NCBI RefSeq assembly: GCF_045679555.1
Contig: NC_092091.1
Coordinates: 15,461,572-15,525,571 of the forward strand
From: Salvelinus alpinus
Lineage: Eukaryota; Chordata; Actinopteri; Salmoniformes; Salmonidae
Length of the DNA stretch: 64,000 nucleotides
Direction: 5' to 3'
Shown: in pieces, positions 1 to 15,338 of the stretch
How positions within the stretch are numbered: position 1 is the first letter of the stretch
Layout: every line of letters begins with the position of its first letter
Notes under the pieces: generated by a model
Seen by the model: the letters and a program-made list of their open reading frames with translations, nothing else
What the model was told of the DNA's origin: nothing
The model's database searches: none
Made by a program: the position numbers and the translations under genes

Positions 1-119
1 GATACTATGGGTCTGTAACTATCTTGAAAGTGACTGTCTTAGCCACATCTGACACAGGCCACTTTTTGTCCATCAGTACACTAAAATGTGATGTGGGTTT
101 TTATGCCTTTGTTTTTCAG

Positions 120-2651
120 ATGCAAACAGTGCTCCCAACTAAAAGTGGGAGAGTCATTGGGAGAAGGAGTAGAGGTTTGGGATGAGAAAAGTGTGGCAGA
201 CGGTATGCCGATCTCTTTCTCACTGTGTACACCTTTTAGGTGGTGGAGATTTAGTGTGGACCTGACCCCATCGTCATTTCTCCCTATTCACCCCTTGATC
301 ACATTAACCTCTTACCTGGGTCGTGTTCACAGGCAAAACCTCAGCAAAACATTTTGCAGTGGTAGGAAGATCTTGTTAGACCATTACGTTCCATGTTTAC
401 TGAACACGACACAGGTTATCAGTCAGAGGAATCATCTTAGTAATGGAAATGGCAATGAAGATGTAGTTGTTGTTTATGTGCTTCTGTAAGTTGTTCCTAA
501 GTGTATGTTTGTATTTGGTGGGGGGGTTTTAAAAGGGAAAAAATCAGATTTAAAGGAAATTGTAATGAAATTGCAGTTAGCAATAAAAGTACAAGTTTAA
601 GGGCTTGAGTGGCTTGAACACCTGTGACCTGGTCTTTGTGGAACATGAGCTACAATAAACAGAGACAGGTCTCTCACGGTGACCTTTGTGACCTGGTCTT
701 TGTGGAACATGAGCTACAATAAACAAGAGACAGGTCTCTCACGGTGACCTTTGTGACCTGGGTTTATGTTCTTGCTGTTTTTTGTTATGTATCTGCTTCC
801 TCTTCAGCTTTCGTGGATATTCTGGCTCGGCTGGGTCTTCCATTTCACTGCTCTGTTGTGTCTGTGACGTCTCGGTTTGTTAATGCTATGGTCGCAGCAT
901 CCGTTTTGATCATGTTAGGATTACCTTCATCCCTCTCTTCGCTTTTAAATGTACTGGCTATTCTTGACCTTCTCTCTGCCCCAGGCCCTCAGCTAGGGGA
1001 GGCTGGTGGGAGGAGCTATAGGAGGAAGGGCTCATTGTAATTGCTGGAATGGAATGAATAGAACGGAGTCAGACATGGTTTCCATATGTTTGTTGTGTTT
1101 GATTCCATTTATTCCATTCGTCTTTACAATGAGTCCTCCTATAGCTCCTCCCACCAGCCTCTTCTGGTTGGACTGTATTGTCTTCTCTCTCCCTCTTGTT
1201 ACTAGGCTCCTCCCCCTTTCCTGAACCCTCAGTTGTTTTGATCTTATGTCTCCTCTCCACCGGCACTTTTAATGTTACATCTGCTGTGTTTCTTTACTCG
1301 ACCAATCCTCAGTTTTATGTTCTGGCTTCCCTCCTGATTCAGCAGCACCTTAGGTTGTAAAGTTACGCCAAGCGTCCGCTCCTGCCTCTGCTCAGGTCTC
1401 TCTCTTAAATCATGTGGTTTTAATGTTATGGCTCTCTCGGCTCTCTTCCCTCGCCCAGCTCTCGGGGTGCAGCTGCTGCAGTATGGCCTACTGATGAAGC
1501 TTGAGCTGCAGGATGGCACCGGCTCCCTGGAGGCCCTGCTCTGGAGAGATGCAGTACGTGAGGGGATGGGTGCCAGTCCATATGAAGAGACAAGACAGAC
1601 ACAACACATTGAAATACTTTTCAACTTGGTGCCCATAGGTCTGCGTGTGTATTTGGGCTCTATGTGTGTTGTATTCTTGTTGTCTAACTGGTAACGCCAT
1701 TAACCCTATGGCAGGAATCCTTCTTCCACGTGTCAGCTGAGGACACAGCAGCTGACCAGGAGGCACAAGACAGGGTCCAGGAAACCATGGACAGACTCTG
1801 CCCACCAGGGAGTAGCACAGGTAATCATATATTATAATAATAATATGCCATTTAGCAGACGCTTTTATCCAACCGACTTAGTCATGCATGCATACTTTTA
1901 CATATGGGTAGTCTGGGAATTGAACCCACTACCCTGGCGTTGAAAGCGCCATGCTCTACCAACTGAGCTACAGTGACTCATTGGCCCTGTCCAGAAACAT
2001 CCCTTATTATTTAGGCTTTGCTGCAGGCTGCTTCCAGCACTGTCCACGGATGTATCACTATCACATAAATAGACCTGTGAAGTGAGAATGTTTTTGTCAA
2101 TATTTCAAGGGCAGAGTTTTTAACCCCACATCAACAGTGGGTTCTAATGAAGCATTGACAAACAGCGCGTAGAGGTTTCCCATTAGTGAGCAATGAGGCT
2201 GGATGAGCTTCCAGGCAGATGGCCCCTCAGAGCGTGAATGCACTGCAGCAACGGAGCAAGTGACTGGACAGCAATTAGTATTCACATGTCCTCCTGAGCA
2301 GACGAGGCTAAAATATGTATTTAAGGATGTCAATTTGGTGTATGTGCGGCATGTTTGTGTGGTGTATTTATGTTTTGTGTGGTGTATTTATGTTTTGTGT
2401 GGTGTATTTATGTTTTGTGTGGTGTATTCATGTTTTGTGTGGTGTATTTATGTTTTGTGTGGTGTATTCATGTCTTGTCTGTGCCCTTTCCCTTCCTGTG
2501 CCCAGCGGAGAGGCCCTGGATGGACCTGTGTCTCAGTGCCTACACAGTGGAGGAGAACGGCCAGAGACGGGCCTGCTACCAGATCTGCCACACTGATACC
2601 AGAGGCACTAACCCACATACACACCCTTACGCCGCACCTAGTGACACATAG
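120..2651 (+). CDS. pot1: POT1, protection of telomeres protein 1, C-terminal exons (5' part outside window)
   Basis: Four exons can be joined in frame: 120-202, 1459-1553, 1715-1820 and 2506-2651, each with AG before and GT after, ending in TAG at 2649-2651. They encode about 142 residues, the end of the protein. The order of recognisable pieces matches vertebrate POT1: a CKQC cysteine pair, then VADALG, an LxLQDGTGSLEALLWRDA strand typical of an OB fold, FFHVSAED, LCPPG and a PW...YQIC ending. POT1 binds single-stranded telomeric DNA with its N-terminal OB folds; this C-terminal part forms the third OB fold that binds TPP1 in shelterin. The CxxC pair corresponds, from memory, to part of the zinc site in human POT1. 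The N-terminal DNA-binding exons lie upstream of the window. The neighbour gpr37 is the expected one. The last residues (after YQICHTDT) differ from mammals and look lineage-specific. Confidence 0.92.
203..998. repeat. pot1 intron with a 64-bp tandem duplication at 624-752
   Basis: The first visible pot1 intron runs 203-1458. A unit beginning GTGACCTGGTCTTTGTGG occurs at 624 and again at 688, and its first bases recur at 753. The period is 64 then 65 bp (one extra A in the second copy). The copies are otherwise nearly identical, so the duplication is recent. I see no coding signal in the rest of this intron segment. Confidence 0.8.
999..1161. mobile_element. Palindromic MITE in pot1 intron
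   Basis: The two ends are inverted complements over about 40 bp: GAGGCTGGTGGGAGGAGC at the left, and its complement before 1161. The centre is also partly self-complementary (GGAATGGAATGAATAG against TTCCATTTATTCCATTC). No transposase is present, so this is a non-autonomous element. The relative at 49853-50014 shares the inner palindrome. Confidence 0.75.
1832..1980 (-). mobile_element. tRNA-derived SINE in pot1 intron
   Basis: Read on the minus strand it shows a tRNA-like head with an A box (TAGCTCAGTTGG) and a B box (GGGTTCAATTCC) with normal spacing, followed by a non-tRNA body and an AT-rich TTATTATTA tail at the + left end. It lies in the intron between exons 1715-1820 and 2506-2651. 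A related copy is at 9345-9490. Confidence 0.75.
2355..2480. repeat. 20-bp minisatellite in the last pot1 intron
   Basis: About six head-to-tail copies of a GT-rich unit (TGTGGTGTATTTATGTTTTG, with T/C changes) stop about 25 bp before the acceptor at 2505. The pyrimidine-rich CCCTTTCCCTTCC tract of the acceptor follows directly. Open frames in several phases here are by-products of the repeat. Confidence 0.85.
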
Positions 2652-2729
2652 CACTCAACCAACCAGAATATCATGTATATGCCAAATAATAATTTGTGAA
2701 TATTGTATACAGTTGTGTACCTCCAAATT

Positions 2730-2735
2730 AATAAA
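2730..2735 (+). terminator. pot1 polyadenylation signal candidate (AATAAA)
   Basis: AATAAA lies about 80 bp after the pot1 stop codon. A second AATAAA at 2874-2879 is an alternative. This is by motif only; no transcript evidence is available. Confidence 0.5.
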
Positions 2736-3365
2736 ACAAATTATATTGGCTGAAATGTATCTGGCTTTGAGTGTCTCTGACCATTTCCTTTGTCTTATTT
2801 CCTCCTTTGTACCAACATTTTATATGTTTTGTACTTTATTGACAGTATGTGTAAACTCTGTTTTCCCCTTAGAAATAAATTATGTGAAAATGATTTGTGT
2901 TGTCAATTTGAATTTAACCATGTCATTTTTATTGTCTACATCCCTCAAACTCAACTCTGTACCTTGAAGCCAGTTCCACTGCATTAGAGTTCCCCTCTAA
3001 TCAGGGACTGGTTTAGACCTGAGACCAGGTGTGTGTGCAATTAATTATCAGGTAGAACAGAAAACCAGCAGGCTCCGGACCTCATAGGGTAAGAGTTGAA
3101 TACTCTACATCGGCTATTCCCAAACTGGGGGTACACGGAGTACCGTCGGAGGTGCGCCAAATAAAAATGTGATTCACATTTTCAAACAGTCCATTTAGAT
3201 TTTCCAACGGGGCTATACAATTTAGTGATGTTTTTTTCAGCGAAATAATAAGACAATGTCAAATAATTAACATCCAATCACATTAACCGTTACTCTCTCA
3301 CGGGAATTCCACTAACGGTCCATATGTAGCCAAACGTAGCTGCTTCTCATTCCGTTTGCTCGAAA

Positions 3366-6728
<3,363 letters not shown>

Positions 6729-7057
6729 CTGTGGTGAGTTATTCCCAATTTTTTATGAACAAATAAGGTTTTATATGTAAAATGGCTAAATAAAGAGCAA
6801 AATTATTGATTATTATTTGCGCTCTGGTCCTATAAGATCTCTTTGTCAATTCCCACGAGCAGGGTTGTGACACAAACTCACACTCATTCTTATGTTTAAT
6901 AAATGTATTGTAAAGTGTGTGTGGCAGGATGATTACAATGATGCCAAAAAACATTTGAGAGTGTGCTGACCCTGGTGCTAGAGGGGGTACACAGCTGGAG
7001 GTTGAATGTTTGAAGGGGTACGGGACTATAAAAAGTTTGGGAACCACTGCTCTACAT

Positions 7058-8252
7058 CATATCACACTATTTCTTCTGTAGCCTTTATAGGGACAGATTT
7101 GAAGGTTTGCATCTGCTTAATTGCAGCAAAAAGAATATATTACGTTTTTAATTGGATATCATTACAGTAGGCACTTTCAACCCAGGGCCGCCGCAGGGTG
7201 GAATGATGTCATGTCAAAACCATAGAATTACTATTTCTGTGCTCAATGCCTACTGATAGTTCTTAATTATCTTCGAATTTCACTGGCACCTGATGGGTTC
7301 TAAAAGCACATTCGTATCACTCTCAATGGAGTTCATCTGTGGGTGATCGATTGTTTTATGATGGGCTTCATGGCCCGAGGTAATGTGGCTGAAATGGATA
7401 TAGTTCACTGGGAACTAGTAGTGACGTTCTATTGTCCATGTAGCTCTAGGGCTCCATCGGGTGGTGTATCAGTGAAATGTGTTATGAACGCTATGGAGCC
7501 CCTATGCAGGTATGCAGGTTTTGGTTTCTAATGTATTACTTGATCATGTTTGATTATTAGGCTAATGATGTTAGTGGCCAGTCTTGTTGTTCTTGGAATT
7601 TTGGTAAAAAAATTCTCCAACTTCTGCTTTGGCCACAAATACAAGTATAGCACAGGGTCAACAACATTATTTACGTATGAGTTAACAAAACATGAACTAT
7701 TAAAAGTTGGATTTTCACTGGGCAGTTCCTTATAAGATTTTTTTACTGCAATTCTACACATTTTATCATAGGGTGGAGAGAACATTTTACTGTTTTCAAC
7801 CTAGTGTCCTGCAGTTCTACACATTATGCCATCGCTATTTTTTGTTCTAATGCTTTCTGAGTGACTCAAACATAACAAAATCAATGGGGATTTTAGATTC
7901 TCCCCAACTGTAGTTTTTATTTGGGCGTAGTTAGTTCTCAAAGATCTTGTTAAAAATGCATATATAGCTCCATTATCTTGTGTAGATACTGTACTTTATA
8001 TCTGATTTTAAGTTTACACTGAAAACGTTTTACCATTAAAAAAAAAATCTAAATGGCAGCAACAAAAAAATGCCCGCTGCTAAATGAATGAATAGACGGG
8101 AAACACTGCATCTTCAATAAACAGATAAAACATTGGTTGAAACAGCCAAGAACCTAATTACCGGATGCATTCTTCTGATTTAGGTAATTGTGAGAGTTTA
8201 AGTCCTGTATAGCAAATCAATCAGGCGGATACTGCCGACAGCAGGTAATATG
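7058..8252. other. Intergenic, no gene recognised
   Basis: I see no coding exon, RNA gene or classifiable repeat here. The short open frames at 7343-7785 have no recognisable domain. A run of A (about 8037-8048) and AT-rich sequence are the only compositional features. Confidence 0.5.
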
Positions 8253-8753
8253 CACAGAATATATCAAACATTTGGAACACCTTCCTAATATTGAGATATT
8301 GAGTTGCCCCCCCCCCCCCCCTTTTGCCCTCAGAACAGTCTCACTTAGTTGGGGCATGGACTCTACAAAGTGTCGAAAGCGTTCCGCAGGGATGCTGGCC
8401 AATGTTGGCTGGAAGTCCTTTGGTTGGCGGACCATTCTTGATACACACAGGAAACTGTTGAGCGTGAAAACCCAGCAGCTCAAACCGGTGTGCCTAGCAC
8501 CTACTACCATACCTCGTTCAAAGGCACTTGCATTTTTTGTCTTGCCCATTCGCTCTCTGAATGGCATACATACACAATCCATGTCTCAATTGTCTTAAGG
8601 CTTAAAACTCCTTCTTTAACCTGTCTCCTCCATTTCATCTACGCTGACTGAAGTGGATTTAACAAGTGACGTCAATAAAGGAATCATAGCTTTCACCTGG
8701 CCAGTCTATGTAATGGAAAGAGCAGATGTTCTTAATATTTTGTGTACTCAGTG
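8253..8753. mobile_element. Non-autonomous DNA element, older copy of the 18853-19352 family
   Basis: About 500 bp. The right end reads ATTTTGTGTACTCAGTG before TA (8754-8755). The left end is a diverged version of the inverted repeat CACTGAGTGTACAAAACATT. Internally it has a C15 run near 8308 and a block TTCCGCAGGGATGCTGGCC shared in reverse with the copy at 18853. Its open frames are shadows of the repeat. Confidence 0.72.
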
Positions 8754-9344
8754 TATAGCCCAATGGCTCCTAAGTCAAGGGCACACTGATCAAAATGATT
8801 AGCAAGATGAATAAGACTCTGGTGCCTGGAGTGATGTTGATGTGTGCTGTAATGCGGTTGGCAGGGGACTTTTTGATGTCAGCTTTAGTCTGATTTCCTG
8901 AACCCTGGTTTTGTACCGTATGCATCATCCATGCTGTGAGGAACCAGTGTTCGCTTGGTGAAAATCCACCCACATCAACACCTGCTCTCTAACTTCATCC
9001 CTTTGTGTGAGCAGAGCGCAACAGAACCCACCCCCCCAGGCATACCTTTCTCACAGACAAAGCTTCAAAAGGGGTTTTCAATGTCCCTGAAATGGATATT
9101 CACAGTGAAGCAAATTTATACAGTGGAATACACTGCTACATGGTGTCAGGAAGGAGCTACGGTGGAAAGAAGCTTGTGCTGGTGGCATAGTGGTCGTTCT
9201 GTACAAAGGTGAGTAGCAGTCTATCGTAAATAATCCTGTGCGGAATTTGCTTAGCATAGTGCACTTTCTGGCAGGGACATTCTTCTCACTCCCTTTTTAA
9301 TGAGATGTTCAGTATAGTTTGAAAGTAATATATGGGTGCATTAT
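8754..9344. other. Intergenic, no gene recognised
   Basis: No gene or classifiable repeat was recognised. The 85-residue open frame at 8955-9212 shows no domain. Confidence 0.45.
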
Positions 9345-9490
9345 AATATAATATGCATCTTAGCAGATGCTTTATCCAATGCAACTTGCAGTACAGTGCG
9401 TGTTTGTATGTGATCCCTGCAGGAATTGAACCCACAACCCTGACTTTTGCTAGTGCCACAATTTTTGCCAACTGAGCCACACAGGACCCG
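9345..9490 (-). mobile_element. tRNA-derived SINE
   Basis: On the minus strand: A box TGGCTCAGTTGG and B box GGGTTCAATTCC in tRNA spacing, then a tail TTGCATTGGATAAAGCATC and an AT-rich end. Same family as 1832-1980 but diverged. The head cannot be a working tRNA gene because the arms do not pair. Confidence 0.72.
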
Positions 9491-10889
9491 TGTGTGAGAC
9501 AGAGCTGTGAGAACTTCCTTACCTAAAGTCGTTTTTCCTCTTTGTTTTGACCAAGTTCATAGACCAACTCTTCTGGTGCAGATTTCCTTTCTTTTAGACA
9601 ACAGCATACCTTAAGTCCAATACACAGGATGAAATGTCTCTATGACTCTTAACACATCATATTCAGCGATGACACGGCCTGTGAGAGAGATTGTGGAGAG
9701 GGAACTTTGTCTCTATTTTAGGCTTGTGCCGTAAGCTAAGTTGCTGCTCCCTGGATGGCTGCTTAGAGCAGACTGGGCTTGAAGATTTTTTGCTTACATT
9801 TATTTACATTCTACTAATTTAGCAGGCACACTTATCCAGAGAAAAGTGGTGCACATCCTAGTCTTATTCATTGTTTGTGCTGCAAATCAGATTATCTTGG
9901 TAGTGGGGGGGGGGGGGCAGACACAGCAGCTGTTCAAACTGTAGAACCCAGTTCCTACATTTTAATATAAAAATGTATTTTATCAAACACAACTATTTTA
10001 CATTTTATCTCTGGGACCCTCAGGATGACAAATCAGAGCAAGATTACTGAATGTAAGTACATTATTTACCTTCAGAGGTGAATGTATCAAACCAGTTGCC
10101 GTGCTAATTTTTTTTGTGTGCACTCTCCTCAAACAATAGCATGGTATTTTTTTCACTGTAATAGCTACTGTAAAGGACGGTGCAGTTCGATTAACAAGAA
10201 TTTAAACTTTCTGCCCATATAAGACATGTCTGTGTCCTGGGATTTTTTTTGTTACTTACAACGTCATGCTAATCACATTAGCGCACGTTAGCTCTACCGT
10301 CCCACGGGGGGAACACTGATCCCGTAGAGGTTTTAATAACTAATTAGTCAATTATCAATGATATCATTAGAGCAAATAACACCAATGAGTGTTGCCTAAC
10401 GCCCATTAGTCCAGGTTAACATCCGAGTGAGATATAAAAATTCACCAAACATGCTTCAATTGGTTATTAACAACCCTTATCCCAAGGCAATCGGTCTGCA
10501 GTTGGCTTAAACTGGCACTTTTACAGTAATGTTGATGAATGTGCACTGTCCCTGTAAAATTAAACTTAATAGCTACATAAAGTAAAGTAGCATAATCACA
10601 CACTCTAATTGCAATTATCCAGGACTGCTCAAACCTAGATTGGAGTCAATTGTTTATTTTCTGTTATGTTCTTCTGTTTATTTTTATATTGAATGACACA
10701 TCATATTTTGCTATAGCCTAAATAGTTTTTGTTGTTGCTACCATTTTCCCCAGGGGGTGCCAATAAGCTGTGTGTAAAAGCTACGGCGATTACATGTATT
10801 ATACTTGTCTGTGTATGACATGATAGACCCAGGTACTTAGATAACAAAAGTAACTGGACAGTGAAATCTGACGTATTTTCTCACGTTTA
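9491..10889. other. Intergenic, no gene recognised
   Basis: No coding exon was recognised. It holds a G12 run near 9907 and AT-rich stretches, with one short piece (about 9795-9845) that resembles a degraded SINE body (TTAGCAGGCACACTTATCC). Confidence 0.45.
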
Positions 10890-11337
10890 TTTAAATTTTT
10901 AATTTTTTTGGTAACCTTTTTTTTCACCCCAATTTCATGGTATCCAATTGGTAGTTACAGTCTTGTTCCATCGCTGCAACTCCCGTACGGACTCGGGAGA
11001 GGTGACGGTCACAACCTAGCCAAGCCGCACAGCTTCTTGACACAATGCCCACATAACCCAGAAGCCAGCCACACCAATGTGTTGGAGGAAACACAGTGCA
11101 CCTGGCGACCGTGTCAGCATCTAATGCGCCCGGCCCGCCACAGGAGTCGCTAGTGCGTGATGGGACAAGAACATCCCTGCCGGCCAAACCCTCCCATAAC
11201 CCGGACAACGCTGGGCCAATTGCGTGCCGGTCTCCCGGTCGCGGCCGGCTGCGACAGAGCCTGGACTCAAACCAGGACCTCTAGTGGCACAGCTAGCACT
11301 GTGATGCAGTGCCTTAGACCACTGCGCCACTCAGGAG
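10890..11337 (-). mobile_element. Full-length SINE with tRNA(Leu)-like head
   Basis: On the minus strand it starts at about 11337 with a tRNA-Leu-like head (GAGTGGCGCAGTGGTCTAAG, B box GGTTTGAGTCC), then a GC-rich body containing GCGACCGGGAGACC, and ends in an AT-rich tail near 10890-10930. GTGAAATCT occurs at 10861-10869 and 11338-11346 and may be the target duplication. A 5'-truncated copy in the other orientation lies at 56186-56585. Confidence 0.78.
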
Positions 11338-11499
11338 GTGAAATCTCACTTTCAAAAGTTAATATCCTGTTAACTCATTCCCACATCATTGTGTTGACTT
11401 ATTCTATACTTGTGTTTGTGGCCAAAGCATAAATTAGAGGGAAAAAAACATCAAAAATCCCACCTCACTTGTATCTCAAACAGACTATTATTATTTAAT

Positions 11500-11612
11500 T
11501 TTTTTATTTAACCTTTATTTAATTAGGCAAGTCAGTTAAGAACAAATTCTTATTTACATTGACGGCCTATCAAAATGCAAAATGCCTCCTGCGGGGACGG
11601 GGTTGGGATTAA
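11500..11612 (-). mobile_element. SINE/LINE tail fragment
   Basis: Contains the salmonid tail AGGCAAGTCAGTTAAGAACA next to TTTATTTAACC, the reverse of the tail found on the SINEs at 28690 and 37018 and similar to the LINE end at 48490-48560. It has no tRNA head, so it is a fragment. It abuts the Tc1 element at 11634. Confidence 0.65.
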
Positions 11613-11633
11613 ACTTTTTTTTTTATATACATA

Positions 11634-13237
<1,604 letters not shown>

Positions 13238-13239
13238 TA

Positions 13240-13571
13240 TATATATAGGACAAAACACCCATCATGACAAGAGAGACAACACAACACTACATAAAGAGAG
13301 ACCTAAGACAACAACAGAGCAAGGCAGCAACACATGACAACACACCATGGTAGAAACACAACATGGTCACAGCACAAAACATGGTACAAACATTATTGGG
13401 CACAGACAACTGCACAAAAGGCAAGAAGACAGAGACAACAATACATCATCCAAAGCAGCCACAACTGATGATTGCTATTTTCTCACAGAGTATGATGTCA
13501 TACTCCGGAGGAGGATGATCTGGCCAGTCAGCTGAATACTAGCGTAAATATTTTTTATCAAATGCATATGG
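13240..13571. other. Low-complexity ACAACA-rich spacer
   Basis: A-rich sequence with irregular repeats of CAACACA/AACATGG (about 13255-13450). No gene was recognised. Confidence 0.5.
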
Positions 13572-13636
13572 CCACACCATTCTGTTATTGGGGTACCCCC
13601 ACACCATTCTGTTATTGGGGTACCCCCACACCATTC
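13572..13636. repeat. 27-bp tandem repeat, 2.4 copies
   Basis: The unit CCACACCATTCTGTTATTGG plus GGTACCC occurs at 13572 and 13599 and begins again at 13626. It is perfect between the first two copies. Confidence 0.9.
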
Positions 13637-13747
13637 CAACACAGAAAAGATGAACATACTTAATTACTGTTTTTTGGAAGGAAACTATTCCACTCATATT
13701 GTAATTAATTATAAGTAATATTTCATAGAGATCTGGAAACCCTGGAC

Positions 13748-14401
13748 CAGGGGTGTCAAAGTCAAATGGACGGAGGGCCAAATAAAAAATTTAGCTACAA
13801 GCCGAGGGCCGGACTGTTCGAATGTTCATTGAAAAATTTTTCTTTGAAGCACCTTTCCCTGGCTTAGCCATCGCACCTCTGTGTGATAAGGCAAATCACC
13901 ATGCTCCGTTTCTAACTCCGTCAGAAATGCCTTGAACTGGCGGTGATTCAAACCTTTGGCTCTGATAAAGTTAACTGTGCGCGTGATGATGCTCATTACA
14001 TGCTCCATTTTCAAGGCTTTACCGCACAACGCTTCCTGGTGTATGATACAATGATAAGCTGTCAGCTCACCTGTCGCGTTTTCCTCTTGCATCTTTTCCC
14101 GTATCTTCGCCACCAGTCCGCTCCTGTGTCCACACATCGCAGGTGCTCCGTCGGTTGTCAAACCCACGAGTTTTTCCCAAGGCAGCTCCATCTCATTTAC
14201 ACAGCAGCCTACTGCTCGGTGCGTCACCGTTGCATTGTGGGAAATGTAGTATTGGTGCGTGTAAAAGATCTGCGGGCTGCCGGCTTGCTGCGGTCTGCGG
14301 GCCGGTTCTAATAATAAATCAAGATCATCCCAGGGGCCGTAAAAAACCTTCTCGCGGGCCGGATGTGGCCCGCGGGCCTTGACTCTGACATATATGCCCT
14401 G
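13748..14401 (-). mobile_element. Internally deleted hAT-type element with transposase remnant
   Basis: Ends CAGGGGTGTCAAAGTCAA and TTGACTCTGACATATATGCCCTG are imperfect inverted repeats. Minus-strand coding (about 14200-13826) gives [36 protein letters not shown] and [12 protein letters not shown], characteristic of the hAT-derived proteins related to GTF2IRD2/ZBED transposases. Only the central catalytic part is left and there is no start codon or end. I could not find an 8-bp target duplication. Confidence 0.75.
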
Positions 14402-15338
14402 GACAGTTACTTTAACTCCTGTCCACTGAATGTGGCGGTAAAATTGTATAGCCAATAGTATGCTGGTGTATTTGGAATTGCTGAAAGCATGGACCCCTGT
14501 TTAGTTTACACAAAAAGACAATGAATGCTTTGCTTCCATGAACCCGAGCGCCCCAATACAGCGCAACCGTGAGATGCCTTTTACACGTTGTGGTCCTGCA
14601 GTCCAGGCCATATCCATTGATGTGTACAGTAGTCCTTATACAACAAGCCACCACGCTGAACATAAACGTCTAGTTGCAGTGAATCATGTTGTTGGAAAGT
14701 TGCACAAAAAAACGCCCTCGAGGTTCTCAACAGAGTTAAACCTCCAGCAAAACAAAAAAACATTTGTAGGCTACTACTATTTCAAGGAGAAACATTGTCT
14801 GACGTGGTTGAGTGATGCTGACTGATTTAGTTGAACAGATCCGGGTTAGCCGCCAGGGGAGCCCGTCTCTTCTCTCCGTGATGCTCACGTGCGCAGCTCC
14901 AGACAGAGCTTGGCACATCCCGGACACATCCCGGACAATACGCACTCCATCTCCGACTCTGGGCGCCCGGATCGTGGGTACCAGTAATAACCGTCCAGGG
15001 CGCTTTTCGGACCTAGAAGCAAATGCTTTTGAATAGGAAATGCGATCTTGTGTCCATTTAACCCTTTTACAATCTGTTATATATTCAGAGGCACAGACGA
15101 AATTCAAACATACCCTACTTCACATGGTGAGAAAACAACCGTTGTTGAACTTTACTTTGTCGCATTTCGGAGACGCACCTGTCAATTGCCAAGTGCACTT
15201 TATTTAATTCGAAGTGGTGTTGACAACTATGGAATGAAGGTTTGGCTTTGTTTCTGTCGTCTCTCCGATGTGGTAATCATCCATGGATAAATATATTTGG
15301 AATACAATATACTATTGTTGCGTGTTTTAGAATAAACA
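14402..15338 (+). promoter_or_regulatory. Putative gpr37 promoter and 5' untranslated region
   Basis: 937 bp between a transposon remnant and the gpr37 ATG. The part 14810-15010 is richer in GC and CG than its surroundings and contains a CACGTG E-box at about 14886-14891. No clear TATA box was seen. An in-frame TAA at 15333-15335 just before the ATG confirms that the start at 15339 is the first possible one in that frame. The transcription start site is unknown. Confidence 0.4.

Noticed and set aside
1832-1980. tRNA gene
   Set aside because: A and B boxes exist but the stem arms do not pair and there is a SINE body and tail; the same holds for 9345-9490, 11250-11337, 28850-28924 and 61640-61728.
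2203-2967. 254-codon frame
   Set aside because: It reads through the 20-bp minisatellite and, out of phase, the real last pot1 exon; the true frame is the one joining 1820 to 2506.
13748-14401. Domesticated hAT-derived host gene just upstream of gpr37
   Set aside because: Only a fragment between inverted repeats remains, without start codon or full catalytic domain.
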